Shown here: positions 51,995-61,757 of the stretch, piece after piece | How the letters are laid out: each line of letters begins with the position of its first letter | How positions within the stretch are numbered: the first letter of the stretch is position 1 | NCBI RefSeq assembly: GCF_003610735.1 | Contig: NZ_RAQM01000007.1 | Span: 248,001 to 312,000 of the forward strand | Direction: 5' to 3' | Source of the DNA: Tenacibaculum lutimaris | Lineage (GTDB): Bacteria > Bacteroidota > Bacteroidia > Flavobacteriales > Flavobacteriaceae | DNA: 64,000 nt | Notes under the pieces: generated by a model | What the model saw: the letters and a program-made list of their open reading frames with translations, nothing else | What the model was told of the DNA's origin: nothing | The model's database searches: none | Translations under genes and position numbers: made by a program

Positions 51995-52750
51995 TTATTC
52001 TTTCCAGTTTTTAAGTCTATCAAGGTATAAATAGCTTTCAATAAATTTTCTGTGTTCAGTATTTGTCATAATTTCGAGTAGTTCTAACGCCGAAATATAA
52101 CTTGCTAAATTTCCGTTTGAAGATAAAAACTTACCATCTTTAATAAAAGTTACCAAGCTATCGTTTTGAACTTTTAAACTAGGGTAATCTTTTTGTAGTT
52201 GCTCACCACCACCAATCCATGTTACAATTTTATGACCATCAGCTATACCAGATTTACCAATTAAATTAGCTCCAGCACAATTACTAACAGTGTATTGGGT
52301 CTCTTGATTTTTTGTTTTTATAAAATCTACTACTTTATTGTTGTGTACTTGTGCGTACATATCGTAAGCACTTGGTACAAATAGAGCTGTTAATTTAGGG
52401 CAATCATCAAAAGTATAGTCAGGAACAAAATGCATTCCTTCTTCGGTGGTAATTGGTTTAGCTGTTTCAGCTATAGTAACTACATTAAAAAGTTGTTTAC
52501 CTTTTTTATCTACTTTACCAAAAACATCTGACGTTGCTATAACTTCTCCTTGTAAAACTCCGTTAAACATTAAAAGTCCAATAGTTGGAAGATCAGGGTT
52601 AAATGGTTTTAGGTGTTTAGTTAGTGTATCAGATGGAGACATAACATTTTCAACTTCGTCAGTTTTTTTGTTGGTTTTTGATTTTTCTGAATTACAGCTA
52701 ACAGTAATAATTGTAAAAATCAGTAGCGAGATAATACTTAAATTTTTCAT
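51995..52750 (-). CDS. DJ-1/PfpI-like lipoprotein
   Basis: The 251 residues begin with a lipoprotein signal (lipobox ITVSC, Cys19) and continue as a DJ-1/PfpI glutamine-amidotransferase-like fold. The nucleophile elbow is SNCAGANLIGKSG, with the acidic FNGVLQGEV segment near the N-terminus. Anchored DJ-1 relatives are uncommon; the activity (chaperone, deglycase-like, or other) cannot be deduced. It lies 7 bp downstream of the NDH-2 gene and is probably cotranscribed with it, linking it to respiration or oxidative stress by inference. Confidence 0.82.
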   Translation of the reverse strand: MKNLSIISLLIFTIITVSCNSEKSKTNKKTDEVENVMSPSDTLTKHLKPFNPDLPTIGLLMFNGVLQGEVIATSDVFGKVDKKGKQLFNVVTIAETAKPITTEEGMHFVPDYTFDDCPKLTALFVPSAYDMYAQVHNNKVVDFIKTKNQETQYTVSNCAGANLIGKSGIADGHKIVTWIGGGEQLQKDYPSLKVQNDSLVTFIKDGKFLSSNGNLASYISALELLEIMTNTEHRKFIESYLYLDRLKNWKE

Positions 52751-52757
52751 GCGTATT

Positions 52758-54032
52758 TTATTTAGTATCTCTTTGAGTAGGCTTAATAATCATTCTAAAA
52801 TATTGGTCTTTGTATATGTAGTAGCCTAACCAGTTGTATAGAGTTCTTGCTTTGTTTTTGAAGTTTACAAGCCCCATAATATGTACAAAAATCCAAATTA
52901 ACCAAGCAACAAAACCTTTTAAAGATTGTTTTTGTCCAGGGAAGTCAAGTACAGCTTTGTTTCTTCCAATAATAGCCAAAGATCCTTTGTCGTTGTACTG
53001 GAAAGTTTTCCAGTTATCATCTTTTCTATTAAGGTTTTTAGCTAAGTTTTTTGCCTGCTGTAATGCTGGTTGCGCTAATTGTGGGTGTCCGTTAGGATAG
53101 TTTTTATCACCTAAAATTAAGGCGCAGTCACCTAAAGCATAGATGTTATCATATGAGTGTACAAGGTTAAACTGATTTGTTTTTAGTCTTCTACCAGGAC
53201 CAAAGCTTTCTTTTGAAAAGCCATCAAATGTTTTTGCAGATACACCAGCTGCCCATATAAGGTTTTTGGTTTCTATTTTTTCTCCGTTTGATAAATACAC
53301 AGTTTCACCATCAAAGTCGTTAACCATTGTATTCATTGTTAGCTTAACACCTAGTTCACTTAATTTTTTAGAGGTGTACTCTTGTGCTTTTTTAGACATA
53401 GGAGCTAAAACAGAGCTTTGACCATCGATAAGGTGTATTTCACCAAAGTCATTTTTGTCTAGTTCGGGGTAATCTTTTATGATAATAGAAGTTTTAATTT
53501 CTGATAAAATTCCTGAAAGTTCAACTCCAGTGGGTCCAGCACCTGCAATTACAAAAGTTAAACACTTTTTTCTTTCCTCAGGATTGTGGATTCTAGTAGC
53601 GCGGTCAAATCGAGTTAAAATAACATTTCTAAGAGACAAAGCATCACTAATTGTTTTCATTGGTAAACTGTACTTTTCAATGTTTTTGTTTCCAAAAAAA
53701 TTACTTTCTGTACCAGTAGCCATTACTAAGATGTCATACTCTATATCTCCATTGCTTACCACAATTTTGTTTTCTTCTGGAACAACTTTTTCAAGGGTGC
53801 CGAGTCGAAAACGGGCGTTTTTAAATTTTCTTAAAATTTTTCTGAATGGGTAACTAATTGCAGAAGGTTCCATAAAACCTGTGGATACTTGGTAGATTAA
53901 TGGAGGAAAGAAATTGTAGTTGTTACTATCTACTAGAATAATCTGATAATTTTCTGAATTTCCTAATCCTTTTATAAGTTCTAATCCAGCAAAACCGCCG
54001 CCAACAACGACGATTTTTTTCATATTTTTCAT
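52758..54032 (-). CDS. Type II NADH:quinone oxidoreductase (NDH-2)
   Basis: NDH-2 passes electrons from NADH to quinone without pumping ions. The 424 residues have FAD-binding GGGFAGLELIKGL near the N-terminus, the second nucleotide site AGAGPTGVELSG (about 165-175), and the FAD-associated YALGDCA. An amphipathic or hydrophobic C-terminal segment (VAWLIWIFVHIMGLV) gives membrane attachment. Two in-frame ATGs (54032, 54023) are possible. A TACCTTTG -7 box lies at 54072-54065. Confidence 0.92.
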   Translation of the reverse strand: MKNMKKIVVVGGGFAGLELIKGLGNSENYQIILVDSNNYNFFPPLIYQVSTGFMEPSAISYPFRKILRKFKNARFRLGTLEKVVPEENKIVVSNGDIEYDILVMATGTESNFFGNKNIEKYSLPMKTISDALSLRNVILTRFDRATRIHNPEERKKCLTFVIAGAGPTGVELSGILSEIKTSIIIKDYPELDKNDFGEIHLIDGQSSVLAPMSKKAQEYTSKKLSELGVKLTMNTMVNDFDGETVYLSNGEKIETKNLIWAAGVSAKTFDGFSKESFGPGRRLKTNQFNLVHSYDNIYALGDCALILGDKNYPNGHPQLAQPALQQAKNLAKNLNRKDDNWKTFQYNDKGSLAIIGRNKAVLDFPGQKQSLKGFVAWLIWIFVHIMGLVNFKNKARTLYNWLGYYIYKDQYFRMIIKPTQRDTK

Positions 54033-54064
54033 AATGCTATTATGCCCTTAAATTAATATAAGTA

Positions 54065-54072
54065 CAAAGGTA
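54065..54072 (-). promoter_or_regulatory. -7 element of the NDH-2 promoter
   Basis: TACCTTTG on the minus strand matches TAnnTTTG and lies 32 bp before the ATG. No clear -33 box. Confidence 0.45.
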
Positions 54073-54104
54073 GTTAAGAAGAATTCAGTAAAAAATAAAC
54101 TAGC

Positions 54105-54683
54105 TTAAGAAAAGCGATTCTTTTTAATTTCACTTAAGTATTCTGGGGTTAACCCTAAAAAGCTAGCTAATAAATATTGAGGTACTCGCTGCACAAATTC
54201 AGGAAACTCTTCTTGAAATCTAAAGTACATTTCTTCTTTAGAGTAACTGTTTATATATTTTAATCGCATTAAAGAAGCACCATAAGCAGTTTCGTAAATA
54301 TTTCTAAAATAAATATTTAATGAAGGGAAAGTATTGAGTAGTTCTTGGTATTTAGCGTAAGAAATTGATAATACATTAGAATGTTCTACGGCTTCTATTA
54401 TGAAATTAGATTCTTTTTGATTTTGAAAAGCTAAAAAATCTGTTAACCACCAGTTTTCTAAAGCAAACTGAGTTGTTTTTTTGTAGCCTAAATCATCAAT
54501 AAAATATAACTGTAAACAACCTTTTGTAACAAAAAATAGCTTGTTACAAGGTTTATTTGTGGTTAATAAAGTTTCTTTTTTCTTGAGGGATTGACAGTCA
54601 AAAAAAGAAAGTACTTTAGTTAATTCTTCTTCTGAAAGATCGGTGTAGTTTTTTATATGATTTTTTAAAATGCTTTCAGACAT
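54105..54683 (-). CDS. Crp/Fnr-family transcriptional regulator
   Basis: The 192-residue protein has a cyclic-nucleotide-binding-like domain (about 20-115, with TTNKPCNKLFFVTKGCLQLYF) and a C-terminal helix-turn-helix (about 160-190, QYLLASFLGLTPEYLSEIKK). The recognition sequence is of the Bacteroidota Crp type. The cAMP-site consensus is not conserved and there is no Fnr cysteine cluster, so the ligand is unknown. It lies 72 bp upstream of the NDH-2 gene on the same strand and may regulate it. Confidence 0.9.
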   Translation of the reverse strand: MSESILKNHIKNYTDLSEEELTKVLSFFDCQSLKKKETLLTTNKPCNKLFFVTKGCLQLYFIDDLGYKKTTQFALENWWLTDFLAFQNQKESNFIIEAVEHSNVLSISYAKYQELLNTFPSLNIYFRNIYETAYGASLMRLKYINSYSKEEMYFRFQEEFPEFVQRVPQYLLASFLGLTPEYLSEIKKNRFS

Positions 54684-54747
54684 TTGTTAACGTGGTGTTG
54701 AAATGTAAAAATATGAACTTTATAAAGACTCTCTTTAGTTTTAAAAG

Positions 54748-54780
54748 GAAAAGGCATCAATATATTGGTGCCTTTTTTAT
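54748..54780 (-). terminator. Terminator after the saccharopine dehydrogenase-like gene
   Basis: GGCATCAA (54753-54760) and TTGGTGCC (54765-54772) form a stem with one wobble and loop TATA. Runs of T occur on both strands. Confidence 0.8.
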
Positions 54781-54795
54781 TAGTTCTGGAAGATT

Positions 54796-56166
54796 TTATC
54801 CTTTTACACTCTCAGGGTTATACCCTAAATAAGGTACTTCTTTTTCAACAAAATTAATTCCGTAATCTTCTAATTCTTTTAAAATTGGTTCGTATACTTC
54901 TTTGTTGATTGGTAATTGTACACCAGGAGTTGTAATGTCACCATTTAAAATACGTACGGTTGCCATTGCTACAGGTAAACCAACCGTTTTTGCCATGGCA
55001 GTGTAGGTTTGATCATCACCTTTAATTACCATACTGCTTTCTATTTGAAACTTGTCTTCTTTGTATTGGTATCCGAAAATATGATGCATTACAATCATAT
55101 CCTTATCATCTTTTTCAAGAGTCCAAGAATCCATTAATATTTTTTGTAAAATTTGTGCTGGCGTTGCGTTTTTCAACCCAACTTTTTTATTTGGATTGAA
55201 AATATCTAGTTCTAAGAATTTATCCCACATCAAATCGTCTTGATCAATCTTTGCATACGAACGGAACTTTAATTCTACAGAATCTGTAGGAGAATATGCT
55301 AAGAAAAGATTAGTGAAGTCACGATAGCTCATGTTTTCAGAATCTTCAATAGTGTACGAATCATCAGTCATTCCTAATTGAACAAACACATTCCAAGCAC
55401 GAGAAAAACCAACTTTACGAATGGTTCCACGGTACATGGTTTTAATATCTTCCAAACCATAAATACTTCTATACTTTAAAGAGTCTCTATTGGCGTATGC
55501 TTCAAATTTTCCACTTCCGTTAATTGTCATAAACTCCGTTCTCCTAAATAATTTATGATACGGAATGTATTTGTAAGTTCCTTCTTGAATAAACATAGAA
55601 GCACCACCTTGTCCTGCTAAAACAACATTTCTAGGATTCCAAGTAAATTTATAGTTCCACAAGTTGGTATCACTTTCTGGAGCTACCAATCCGCCACAAA
55701 ACGATTCAAATAATAACATTTTTCCGCCTTGATCTTTAATACGATCAATAATCTGCATTGCACTCATGTGGTCAATTCCAGGATCCAAACCAATCTCATT
55801 CATAAATACCAAACCTTTGGTTTTAGCTTCTTCATCTAGAGCTTTCATTTCATCAGAAATATATGAAGCAGTTACCATATGTTTTTCGTAAGTAATACAA
55901 TCTTTAGCTACTTCAATATGGAAACTAGCTGGAAGCATAGAAATTACAATATCTGCTTTTTGAATTGCATTGGCACGTTCATCAGCATTAAAAACATCTA
56001 ATTGGATTGCCGTAGCATTTTTATGGTTGTTGATTTTTGATTGGGCACTTTCTAACGAAACGTCTCCAATAGTTATATGTAAGTTTTCTTGTGAAGATTT
56101 ATCTAATAAATATTTTATAAGTGAGGAGCTCGATCTACCAGCGCCAATAATCAATATATTTCTCAT
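54796..56166 (-). CDS. Saccharopine dehydrogenase-family oxidoreductase
   Basis: The 456 residues start with a Rossmann fold (IIGAGRSSSSLIKYL). The LYS9-like pattern continues with MLPASFHIEVAKDCI, ASYISDEMKALDEEA and EIGLDPGIDHMSAM, followed by the saccharopine dehydrogenase C-terminal domain (about 130-440). It resembles the glutamate-forming saccharopine dehydrogenase of lysine metabolism. The bacterial role may instead be lysine degradation or homospermidine/carboxynorspermidine-type chemistry. No lysine genes are adjacent. It is divergent from DUF423. Confidence 0.85.
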   Translation of the reverse strand: MRNILIIGAGRSSSSLIKYLLDKSSQENLHITIGDVSLESAQSKINNHKNATAIQLDVFNADERANAIQKADIVISMLPASFHIEVAKDCITYEKHMVTASYISDEMKALDEEAKTKGLVFMNEIGLDPGIDHMSAMQIIDRIKDQGGKMLLFESFCGGLVAPESDTNLWNYKFTWNPRNVVLAGQGGASMFIQEGTYKYIPYHKLFRRTEFMTINGSGKFEAYANRDSLKYRSIYGLEDIKTMYRGTIRKVGFSRAWNVFVQLGMTDDSYTIEDSENMSYRDFTNLFLAYSPTDSVELKFRSYAKIDQDDLMWDKFLELDIFNPNKKVGLKNATPAQILQKILMDSWTLEKDDKDMIVMHHIFGYQYKEDKFQIESSMVIKGDDQTYTAMAKTVGLPVAMATVRILNGDITTPGVQLPINKEVYEPILKELEDYGINFVEKEVPYLGYNPESVKG

Positions 56167-56246
56167 TTATAATTATTTTTGTTGTGTATAATATTTGAGG
56201 CGACAATATCGCTAAAAAAGTTTAAATTTAAACAAAAACAGGATAA

Positions 56247-56627
56247 ATGTATAAAAATTTAACAGTAGCAGCGGTCTTAGGAATGATTGCTGTGGTTTTA
56301 GGAGCTTTTGGAGCACATGCTTTAAAGTCAAAATTAACACCTGAAGCTCTAGAGAGTTTTGAAACGGCGGTTCGCTATCAGTTTTTTCATGTACTACTGT
56401 TGCTCTTCGTTAATATGTATAAAGAGTTTACGAATAAAGAAAAAAACAGGATTAGTTATTTTATAATAGCAGGAATTTTGTTGTTTTCAGGTTCTATCTA
56501 TCTTATTTACTTATTAAAAGTACCAGCTAAGTCTATTTGGTTTATAACACCTTTAGGAGGAGTGCTGTTAATTGTAGGTTGGGCATTATTAGCATACAAC
56601 TTTGTTAAAAGAGCTGTTAAAAATTAA
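56247..56627 (+). CDS. DUF423 membrane protein
   Basis: The 126-residue protein has four membrane segments (about 5-23, 45-60, 70-90, 98-118). It shows the DUF423 (YgdD-like) hallmark GAFGAHALK near residues 20-28 plus FETAVRYQFFHVL. Function is unknown. It lies 87 bp before pckA, which has its own -7 element. Confidence 0.9.
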   Translation: MYKNLTVAAVLGMIAVVLGAFGAHALKSKLTPEALESFETAVRYQFFHVLLLLFVNMYKEFTNKEKNRISYFIIAGILLFSGSIYLIYLLKVPAKSIWFITPLGGVLLIVGWALLAYNFVKRAVKN

Positions 56628-56673
56628 ACGGGATAAAATCTTTTAATGATATAGCTGTTTAATCAAAAAGAAC

Positions 56674-56681
56674 TATTTTTG
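56674..56681 (+). promoter_or_regulatory. -7 element of the pckA promoter
   Basis: TATTTTTG matches TAnnTTTG and lies 32 bp before the pckA ATG; no convincing -33 box. Confidence 0.45.
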
Positions 56682-56713
56682 TCCAAAATTAAACACAACT
56701 AAAATTTTTTAAG

Positions 56714-58321
56714 ATGACAAATCTTGATACGAAAACGATATCGTTAGATAACTTAGGCATAAAAGACGCTACGGTTCGTTATCAATTAACTTCAGACGAG
56801 TTACACGACATCACTATAGAAAAAGGACAAGGAAAAGAAACTAGTTTTGGAGCTTTAGCTGTTAATACAGGTGAGTTTACAGGACGTTCTCCTATGGATC
56901 GTTTTATCGTTAAAGACGATATTACGAAAGATGAGGTATGGTGGGGAAATATCAATATCCCTTTCGATTCAGAAAAATTTGACAAGTTATATGATAAAGT
57001 AACTAACTATTTATCAAACAAAGAAGTGTTTGTACGTGACAGTTATGCATGTGCAGATGAAGATTATAAATTAAACATTCGTGTTGTAAACGAATATCCT
57101 TGGAGTAACATGTTTGCTTACAACATGTTTTTACGTCCAACTGCAGAAGAGTTAAAAACTTTTTCACCAGAGTGGACTGTAATTAACGCTCCAGGTTTTA
57201 TGGCAGATCCTGAAGTAGATGGAACACGCCAACACAATTTTGCAATCTTAAACTTTGGTAAGAAAATCGCATTAATTGGGGGTACAGGATATACAGGAGA
57301 GATTAAAAAAGGAATTTTCTCTGCGTTAAACTTTATTTTACCAGTATTTAAAAACACATTACCAATGCACTGTTCTGCAAACGTTGGTAAAGATGGAGAT
57401 ACTGCTATTTTCTTCGGATTATCAGGTACAGGTAAAACTACTTTATCTACCGACCCTAACCGTAGTTTAATTGGTGATGATGAGCATGGTTGGACTGCTG
57501 AAAACACTATCTTTAATTTTGAAGGTGGATGTTATGCAAAAGTAATTGACTTGTCTCAAGAAAAAGAACCAGAAATTTACGGAGCAATCAAGAGAGGTGC
57601 AATCCTTGAAAACATCGTAATGGACGATAAAGGGAATGTGGATTTTGCTGATACAACTATTACACAAAATACACGTGTAAGTTATCCAATTTATCACATT
57701 GAAAATATTCAAACACCTTCAATTGGTAAAAACCCTAAGAACATCTTCTTCTTAACAGCAGATGCTTTTGGAGTATTACCTCCTATCTCAAAATTAACAC
57801 CAGGTCAAGCTGCTTACCACTTCATTTCTGGTTATACTGCTAAAGTAGCAGGAACAGAAGCTGGAGTAACTGAGCCACAACCAAGTTTCTCAGCGTGTTT
57901 TGGAGCACCATTTATGCCATTACACCCAACTCGTTATGCAGAAATGTTAAGTGAGAAAATGAAAGAAACAGGAGTTAACGTTTGGTTAGTGAACACTGGT
58001 TGGACCGCAGGTCCTTACGGAGTTGGACACAGAATGAAATTAAAATATACGCGTGCAATGATTAATGCTGCATTAAATGGTGAGTTAGGAAACTCTCCTG
58101 AAGATTTCAGAATCCACTCTGTATTTGGTTTAGCACAACCAAGAACGTGCCCTGGAGTTCCAGATGAGTTATTAAGTCAACGTAAAGCTTGGAACAACGA
58201 TGAAGAATATTATAAAACTGCACATAAATTAGCAGATTCGTTTAGAAACAATTTTAAAAAGTTTGAAGACTATGCGAATGATGAAATTTTAGCGGGAGGT
58301 CCTCCAGCAGCAGAAAAATAA
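56714..58321 (+). CDS. pckA: Phosphoenolpyruvate carboxykinase (ATP)
   Basis: PckA converts oxaloacetate and ATP to PEP and CO2 in gluconeogenesis. The 535 residues have the kinase-1a P-loop GLSGTGKTT, the kinase-2 segment LIGDDEHGW, and the Mn2+/oxaloacetate residues around RSPMDRF and HCSANVG. It belongs to the ATP-dependent class, not the GTP one. The codons are optimised (many GAA, AAA, TTA and C-ending Asn/Phe), as expected for a highly expressed enzyme. It is monocistronic. Confidence 0.97.
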   Translation: MTNLDTKTISLDNLGIKDATVRYQLTSDELHDITIEKGQGKETSFGALAVNTGEFTGRSPMDRFIVKDDITKDEVWWGNINIPFDSEKFDKLYDKVTNYLSNKEVFVRDSYACADEDYKLNIRVVNEYPWSNMFAYNMFLRPTAEELKTFSPEWTVINAPGFMADPEVDGTRQHNFAILNFGKKIALIGGTGYTGEIKKGIFSALNFILPVFKNTLPMHCSANVGKDGDTAIFFGLSGTGKTTLSTDPNRSLIGDDEHGWTAENTIFNFEGGCYAKVIDLSQEKEPEIYGAIKRGAILENIVMDDKGNVDFADTTITQNTRVSYPIYHIENIQTPSIGKNPKNIFFLTADAFGVLPPISKLTPGQAAYHFISGYTAKVAGTEAGVTEPQPSFSACFGAPFMPLHPTRYAEMLSEKMKETGVNVWLVNTGWTAGPYGVGHRMKLKYTRAMINAALNGELGNSPEDFRIHSVFGLAQPRTCPGVPDELLSQRKAWNNDEEYYKTAHKLADSFRNNFKKFEDYANDEILAGGPPAAEK

Positions 58322-58327
58322 AATTGT

Positions 58328-58357
58328 AAAAAGCATCCAAATCGGATGCTTTTTTTA
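58328..58357 (+). terminator. Terminator after pckA
   Basis: AGCATCC (58332-58338) and GGATGCT (58344-58350) with loop AAATC and a T7 tail. Confidence 0.9.
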
Positions 58358-58400
58358 TGCATAAATACTGCGTATTTTAGCATAGTTAAATACTTAGGTT

Positions 58401-60023
58401 ATGAGAGTACAAGGAAATATAGTTGATATACAAAACAAAAGAATTTTTAAAGGAGAAGTCGAGGTAGAAGCAGGAAAGATTACACAGATAAGAGAAGTAA
58501 ACCATTCCGTAGAAAACTATATTTTACCTGGATTTATTGATGCTCATATTCATATTGAAAGCTCAATGTTAGTACCATCAGAGTTTGCAAAAATAGCCGT
58601 AGCACATGGTACTGTAGCAACAGTATCCGATCCGCATGAAATAGCCAACGTGTTAGGGGTGAAAGGAGTTGATTTTATGATTGAAAACGGGAAGAAAGTT
58701 CCGTTAAAATTCAATTTTGGAGCGCCATCATGCGTACCAGCAACTTCTTTTGAAAGTGCAGGAGCTTTGATTGATTCAGAAGATATCAAAAAAATGATGC
58801 AGAACCCTGACATCAAATATTTAGCAGAGATGATGAATTATCCAGGTGTCATTTATCAGGATAAAGAAGTGTTGAAAAAAATCGCTTGGGCAAAACATTA
58901 TAACAAACCAGTAGATGGACATGCACCAGGATTAAGAGGAGAAGATTTAGATAAATACATCGCAGCTGGAATTTATACCGATCACGAATGTTTTACCTAT
59001 GAAGAAGGTTTAGAGAAGCTGCAAAAAGGAATGAAAGTCATCATTCGAGAAGGAAGCGCAGCAAAAAACTTCGAAGCTTTGATAGATTTACTTCCTGAAT
59101 ATTATGAAAATATGATGTTCTGTTCAGATGATAAACATCCAGATGATTTGTTATTGGGATATATTAATCAGTTGTGTGAGCGCGCAGTAGCGAAAGGAAT
59201 AGATGTTTTTAAAGTATTACAAGCTGCTTGTATCAATCCGGTAAAACATTATAATTTGGATGTAGGAACTTTAAACGAAGAAGATGATGCTGATTTTATA
59301 GTAGTAAAAGACTTACAAAAGTTTGAGGTGTTACAAACCTATATCAATGGGGAATTAGTAGCCGAAAAAGGAGAATCATTCGTACAACATGTAGACTTTG
59401 AAGTACTAAATAATTTTGATACCGATAAAAAAAATATTGCTGATTTTGAGTTCCACTCAGCATCTGAAAAGATTCGAGTTATTGAAGCCTTAGATGGAGA
59501 ATTAGTGACAAATGAAATAGAAGTGGATTCGTTAATAAAAGACGGAAATTTAGTTTCAGATGTAGAGAATGATGTATTGAAAATGACGGTGGTAAATCGT
59601 TACGAAAACGCGGAACCTTCCATAGCCTTTATCAAAAATTTTGGACTAAAAGAAGGAGCCATAGCGAGTTCTGTTGGTCATGATTCACATAATATTATTG
59701 CAGTAGGAGTATCCGACGAATTGATTTGCAAAGCAGTTAATTTATTAATAGAAAACAAAGGAGGTGTTTGTGCGGTAACTTCTTCTGAAGAAAAAGTAGT
59801 TCCGCTTCCAGTAGCAGGAATCATGTCTGATAAACCAGCGGTTGAAATAGGAAAAGCCTACGCAGAATTGGATGCCATGGCAAAACAATTAGGAAGTAAA
59901 TTACGAGCTCCGTATATGACCTTATCTTTTATGGCTTTGTTGGTAATTCCATCCTTAAAACTATCAGATAAAGGATTGTTTGATGGAAATACATTTAAAT
60001 TTACTTCTCTGGAAGTTAAATAA
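58401..60023 (+). CDS. ade: Adenine deaminase
   Basis: Ade hydrolyses adenine to hypoxanthine in purine salvage. It belongs to the amidohydrolase-superfamily Ade group, distinct from adenosine deaminase. The metal-binding [14 protein letters not shown] lies at about 51-64, and the catalytic region includes [32 protein letters not shown] and [10 protein letters not shown]. The C-terminal Ade-specific domain has [13 protein letters not shown] and [24 protein letters not shown]. The 540-residue length is normal. It heads the ade-ruvC-hemW-cyclase run, with ruvC 8 bp downstream. Confidence 0.95.
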   Translation: MRVQGNIVDIQNKRIFKGEVEVEAGKITQIREVNHSVENYILPGFIDAHIHIESSMLVPSEFAKIAVAHGTVATVSDPHEIANVLGVKGVDFMIENGKKVPLKFNFGAPSCVPATSFESAGALIDSEDIKKMMQNPDIKYLAEMMNYPGVIYQDKEVLKKIAWAKHYNKPVDGHAPGLRGEDLDKYIAAGIYTDHECFTYEEGLEKLQKGMKVIIREGSAAKNFEALIDLLPEYYENMMFCSDDKHPDDLLLGYINQLCERAVAKGIDVFKVLQAACINPVKHYNLDVGTLNEEDDADFIVVKDLQKFEVLQTYINGELVAEKGESFVQHVDFEVLNNFDTDKKNIADFEFHSASEKIRVIEALDGELVTNEIEVDSLIKDGNLVSDVENDVLKMTVVNRYENAEPSIAFIKNFGLKEGAIASSVGHDSHNIIAVGVSDELICKAVNLLIENKGGVCAVTSSEEKVVPLPVAGIMSDKPAVEIGKAYAELDAMAKQLGSKLRAPYMTLSFMALLVIPSLKLSDKGLFDGNTFKFTSLEVK

Positions 60024-60031
60024 GCTGAAGT

Positions 60032-60583
60032 TTGAAGACAGAAAAAATCATATTAGGTATTGACCCTGGGACAAGTATTATGGGGTTTGGAATTATAAAG
60101 GTAGTAGGTAAAAAGATGGAATTTATTCAGATGAATGAACTACTCTTAAAAAAGTATGATGATCATTACTTAAAACTAAAAATTATTTTTGAACGTACTA
60201 TTGAATTGATTGACACTTATAATCCAGATGAAATAGCGTTGGAAGCTCCTTTTTATGGTAAAAATGTACAATCGATGTTAAAATTAGGACGCGCGCAAGG
60301 TGTTGCCATGGCAGCAGGATTGTCAAGACAAATTCCTGTAACCGAATACGCACCTAAGAAAATTAAAATGGCAATTACAGGAAAAGGGACAGCTAGTAAA
60401 GAACAAGTAGCCTTAATGTTAAAGTCGTTATTGAACTTAAAAGAACTCCCTAAAAACCTAGATGCAACTGATGGATTAGCCGCAGCGGTGTGTCATTTCT
60501 ATAATTCAGGAACTAAAGTAGGAGGTAAGAACTATACAGGTTGGGCAGCGTTTGTAAAACAGAACCCAGGAAAAGTGAAATAA
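60032..60583 (+). CDS. ruvC: Holliday junction endonuclease RuvC, TTG start
   Basis: RuvC cuts Holliday junctions with RuvAB. Four acidic catalytic residues are in place: Asp11 in GIDPGTS, Glu71 in ALEAPFYG, and Asp144/Asp147 in DATDGLAAAVCH. The 183-residue length is normal. The start is TTG at 60032; the next in-frame ATG is inside the catalytic strand at residue 17, so TTG is almost certain. It lies 8 bp after ade and 1 bp before hemW. Confidence 0.95.
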   Translation: MKTEKIILGIDPGTSIMGFGIIKVVGKKMEFIQMNELLLKKYDDHYLKLKIIFERTIELIDTYNPDEIALEAPFYGKNVQSMLKLGRAQGVAMAAGLSRQIPVTEYAPKKIKMAITGKGTASKEQVALMLKSLLNLKELPKNLDATDGLAAAVCHFYNSGTKVGGKNYTGWAAFVKQNPGKVK

Positions 60584-60584
60584 T

Positions 60585-61745
60585 TTGGTAGGAATTTATC
60601 TACATATCCCGTTTTGTAAGCAAGCGTGTTACTATTGCGATTTTCACTTTTCTACCTCTTTAAAAAAGAAAGAAGAGCTGGTATCTTGCTTGGTAAAAGA
60701 ATTGGAGTTAAGAAAAGAAGAACTTCTAAATGAAACGATAGAAACTATCTATTTTGGAGGTGGAACACCGAGTTTGCTTTCAATTCAAGAAATAAGGTTG
60801 TTACTGAATACTATTTACAAAAATTATACAGTAGTTGAAAATCCGGAAATTACTTTAGAAGCAAATCCAGATGATTTGTCAGAAGAAAAAATAATTGAAT
60901 TATCTAAAACTCCAATTAACCGACTAAGTATTGGAATTCAATCTTTTTTTGAAGAAGACTTACAATTAATGAACCGTGCTCATAATGCACAAGAAGCGAG
61001 AAAATGTTTGTCTGTAGCAACTCGCTATTTTAATAACATTACGATTGATTTGATTTATGGTGTCCCGAATATGAGTAATGAGCGTTGGAGAGAAAACCTA
61101 CAAATTGCTTTTGATTTTGGAATTAATCATATTTCATCATATGCATTAACAGTGGAACCTAAAACAGCGTTAGATTCCTTTATTAAACAAGGAAAATATC
61201 CAGATGTTGATGAAGCTGTGGCTAAAGAACATTTCGATATTTTGGTAGCGGAAACTGCTAAAAATGGATTTGTACATTACGAAATTTCCAATTTTGGAAA
61301 ACCAGATTATTTCTCAAAACATAATACAAGTTACTGGTTAGGAAAAAAGTATATAGGAATTGGTCCATCAGCACATTCGTTTAATAAAACACATCGTAGT
61401 TGGAATGTAGCTAACAATGTAAAATATATCAAAACTATTCAAGAAGGAAATCTCCCTTTAGAGCAGGAGGAACTTACTATAAAAGATCAGTTTAATGAAT
61501 ATTTAATGACAGGATTAAGAACCATCTGGGGAGTGTCATTAGAGAAAATTGAGAAGGATTTCGGGGAAGAATTCAGAAAGAATCTCCTTAAAAATGCCGA
61601 GAAATTTATCAATCAAGGCTTATTGGTTATAGAGAATGAATTGAAGAAGTCTGATTCTGACAACAATGTTAAGAAGGTTTTGAAAACAACTTCAAAAGGA
61701 AAATTCTTAGCAGATGGATTGGCTAGTGAGTTGTTCATAATTTAG
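60585..61745 (+). CDS. hemW: Radical SAM haem chaperone HemW, TTG start
   Basis: HemW is a radical-SAM protein related to coproporphyrinogen III dehydrogenase and acts as a haem chaperone. The N-terminal FeS-cluster motif is CxxxCxxC in PFCKQACYYCDFHF. GGGTPSLL, ANPDD, RLSIGIQSF and the TIDLIYGVPN block follow, with the HemN-type C-terminal domain (LMTGLRTIWGVSL). The start is TTG at 60585, giving the conserved VGIYLHIPFC beginning. There is no ATG before the FeS motif. Confidence 0.92.
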   Translation: MVGIYLHIPFCKQACYYCDFHFSTSLKKKEELVSCLVKELELRKEELLNETIETIYFGGGTPSLLSIQEIRLLLNTIYKNYTVVENPEITLEANPDDLSEEKIIELSKTPINRLSIGIQSFFEEDLQLMNRAHNAQEARKCLSVATRYFNNITIDLIYGVPNMSNERWRENLQIAFDFGINHISSYALTVEPKTALDSFIKQGKYPDVDEAVAKEHFDILVAETAKNGFVHYEISNFGKPDYFSKHNTSYWLGKKYIGIGPSAHSFNKTHRSWNVANNVKYIKTIQEGNLPLEQEELTIKDQFNEYLMTGLRTIWGVSLEKIEKDFGEEFRKNLLKNAEKFINQGLLVIENELKKSDSDNNVKKVLKTTSKGKFLADGLASELFII

Positions 61746-61757
61746 GTATATTTGAGT

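Noticed and set aside
57118..57507. 129-codon minus-strand ORF inside pckA
   Set aside because: Antisense to a conserved coding region with no start context; shadow.
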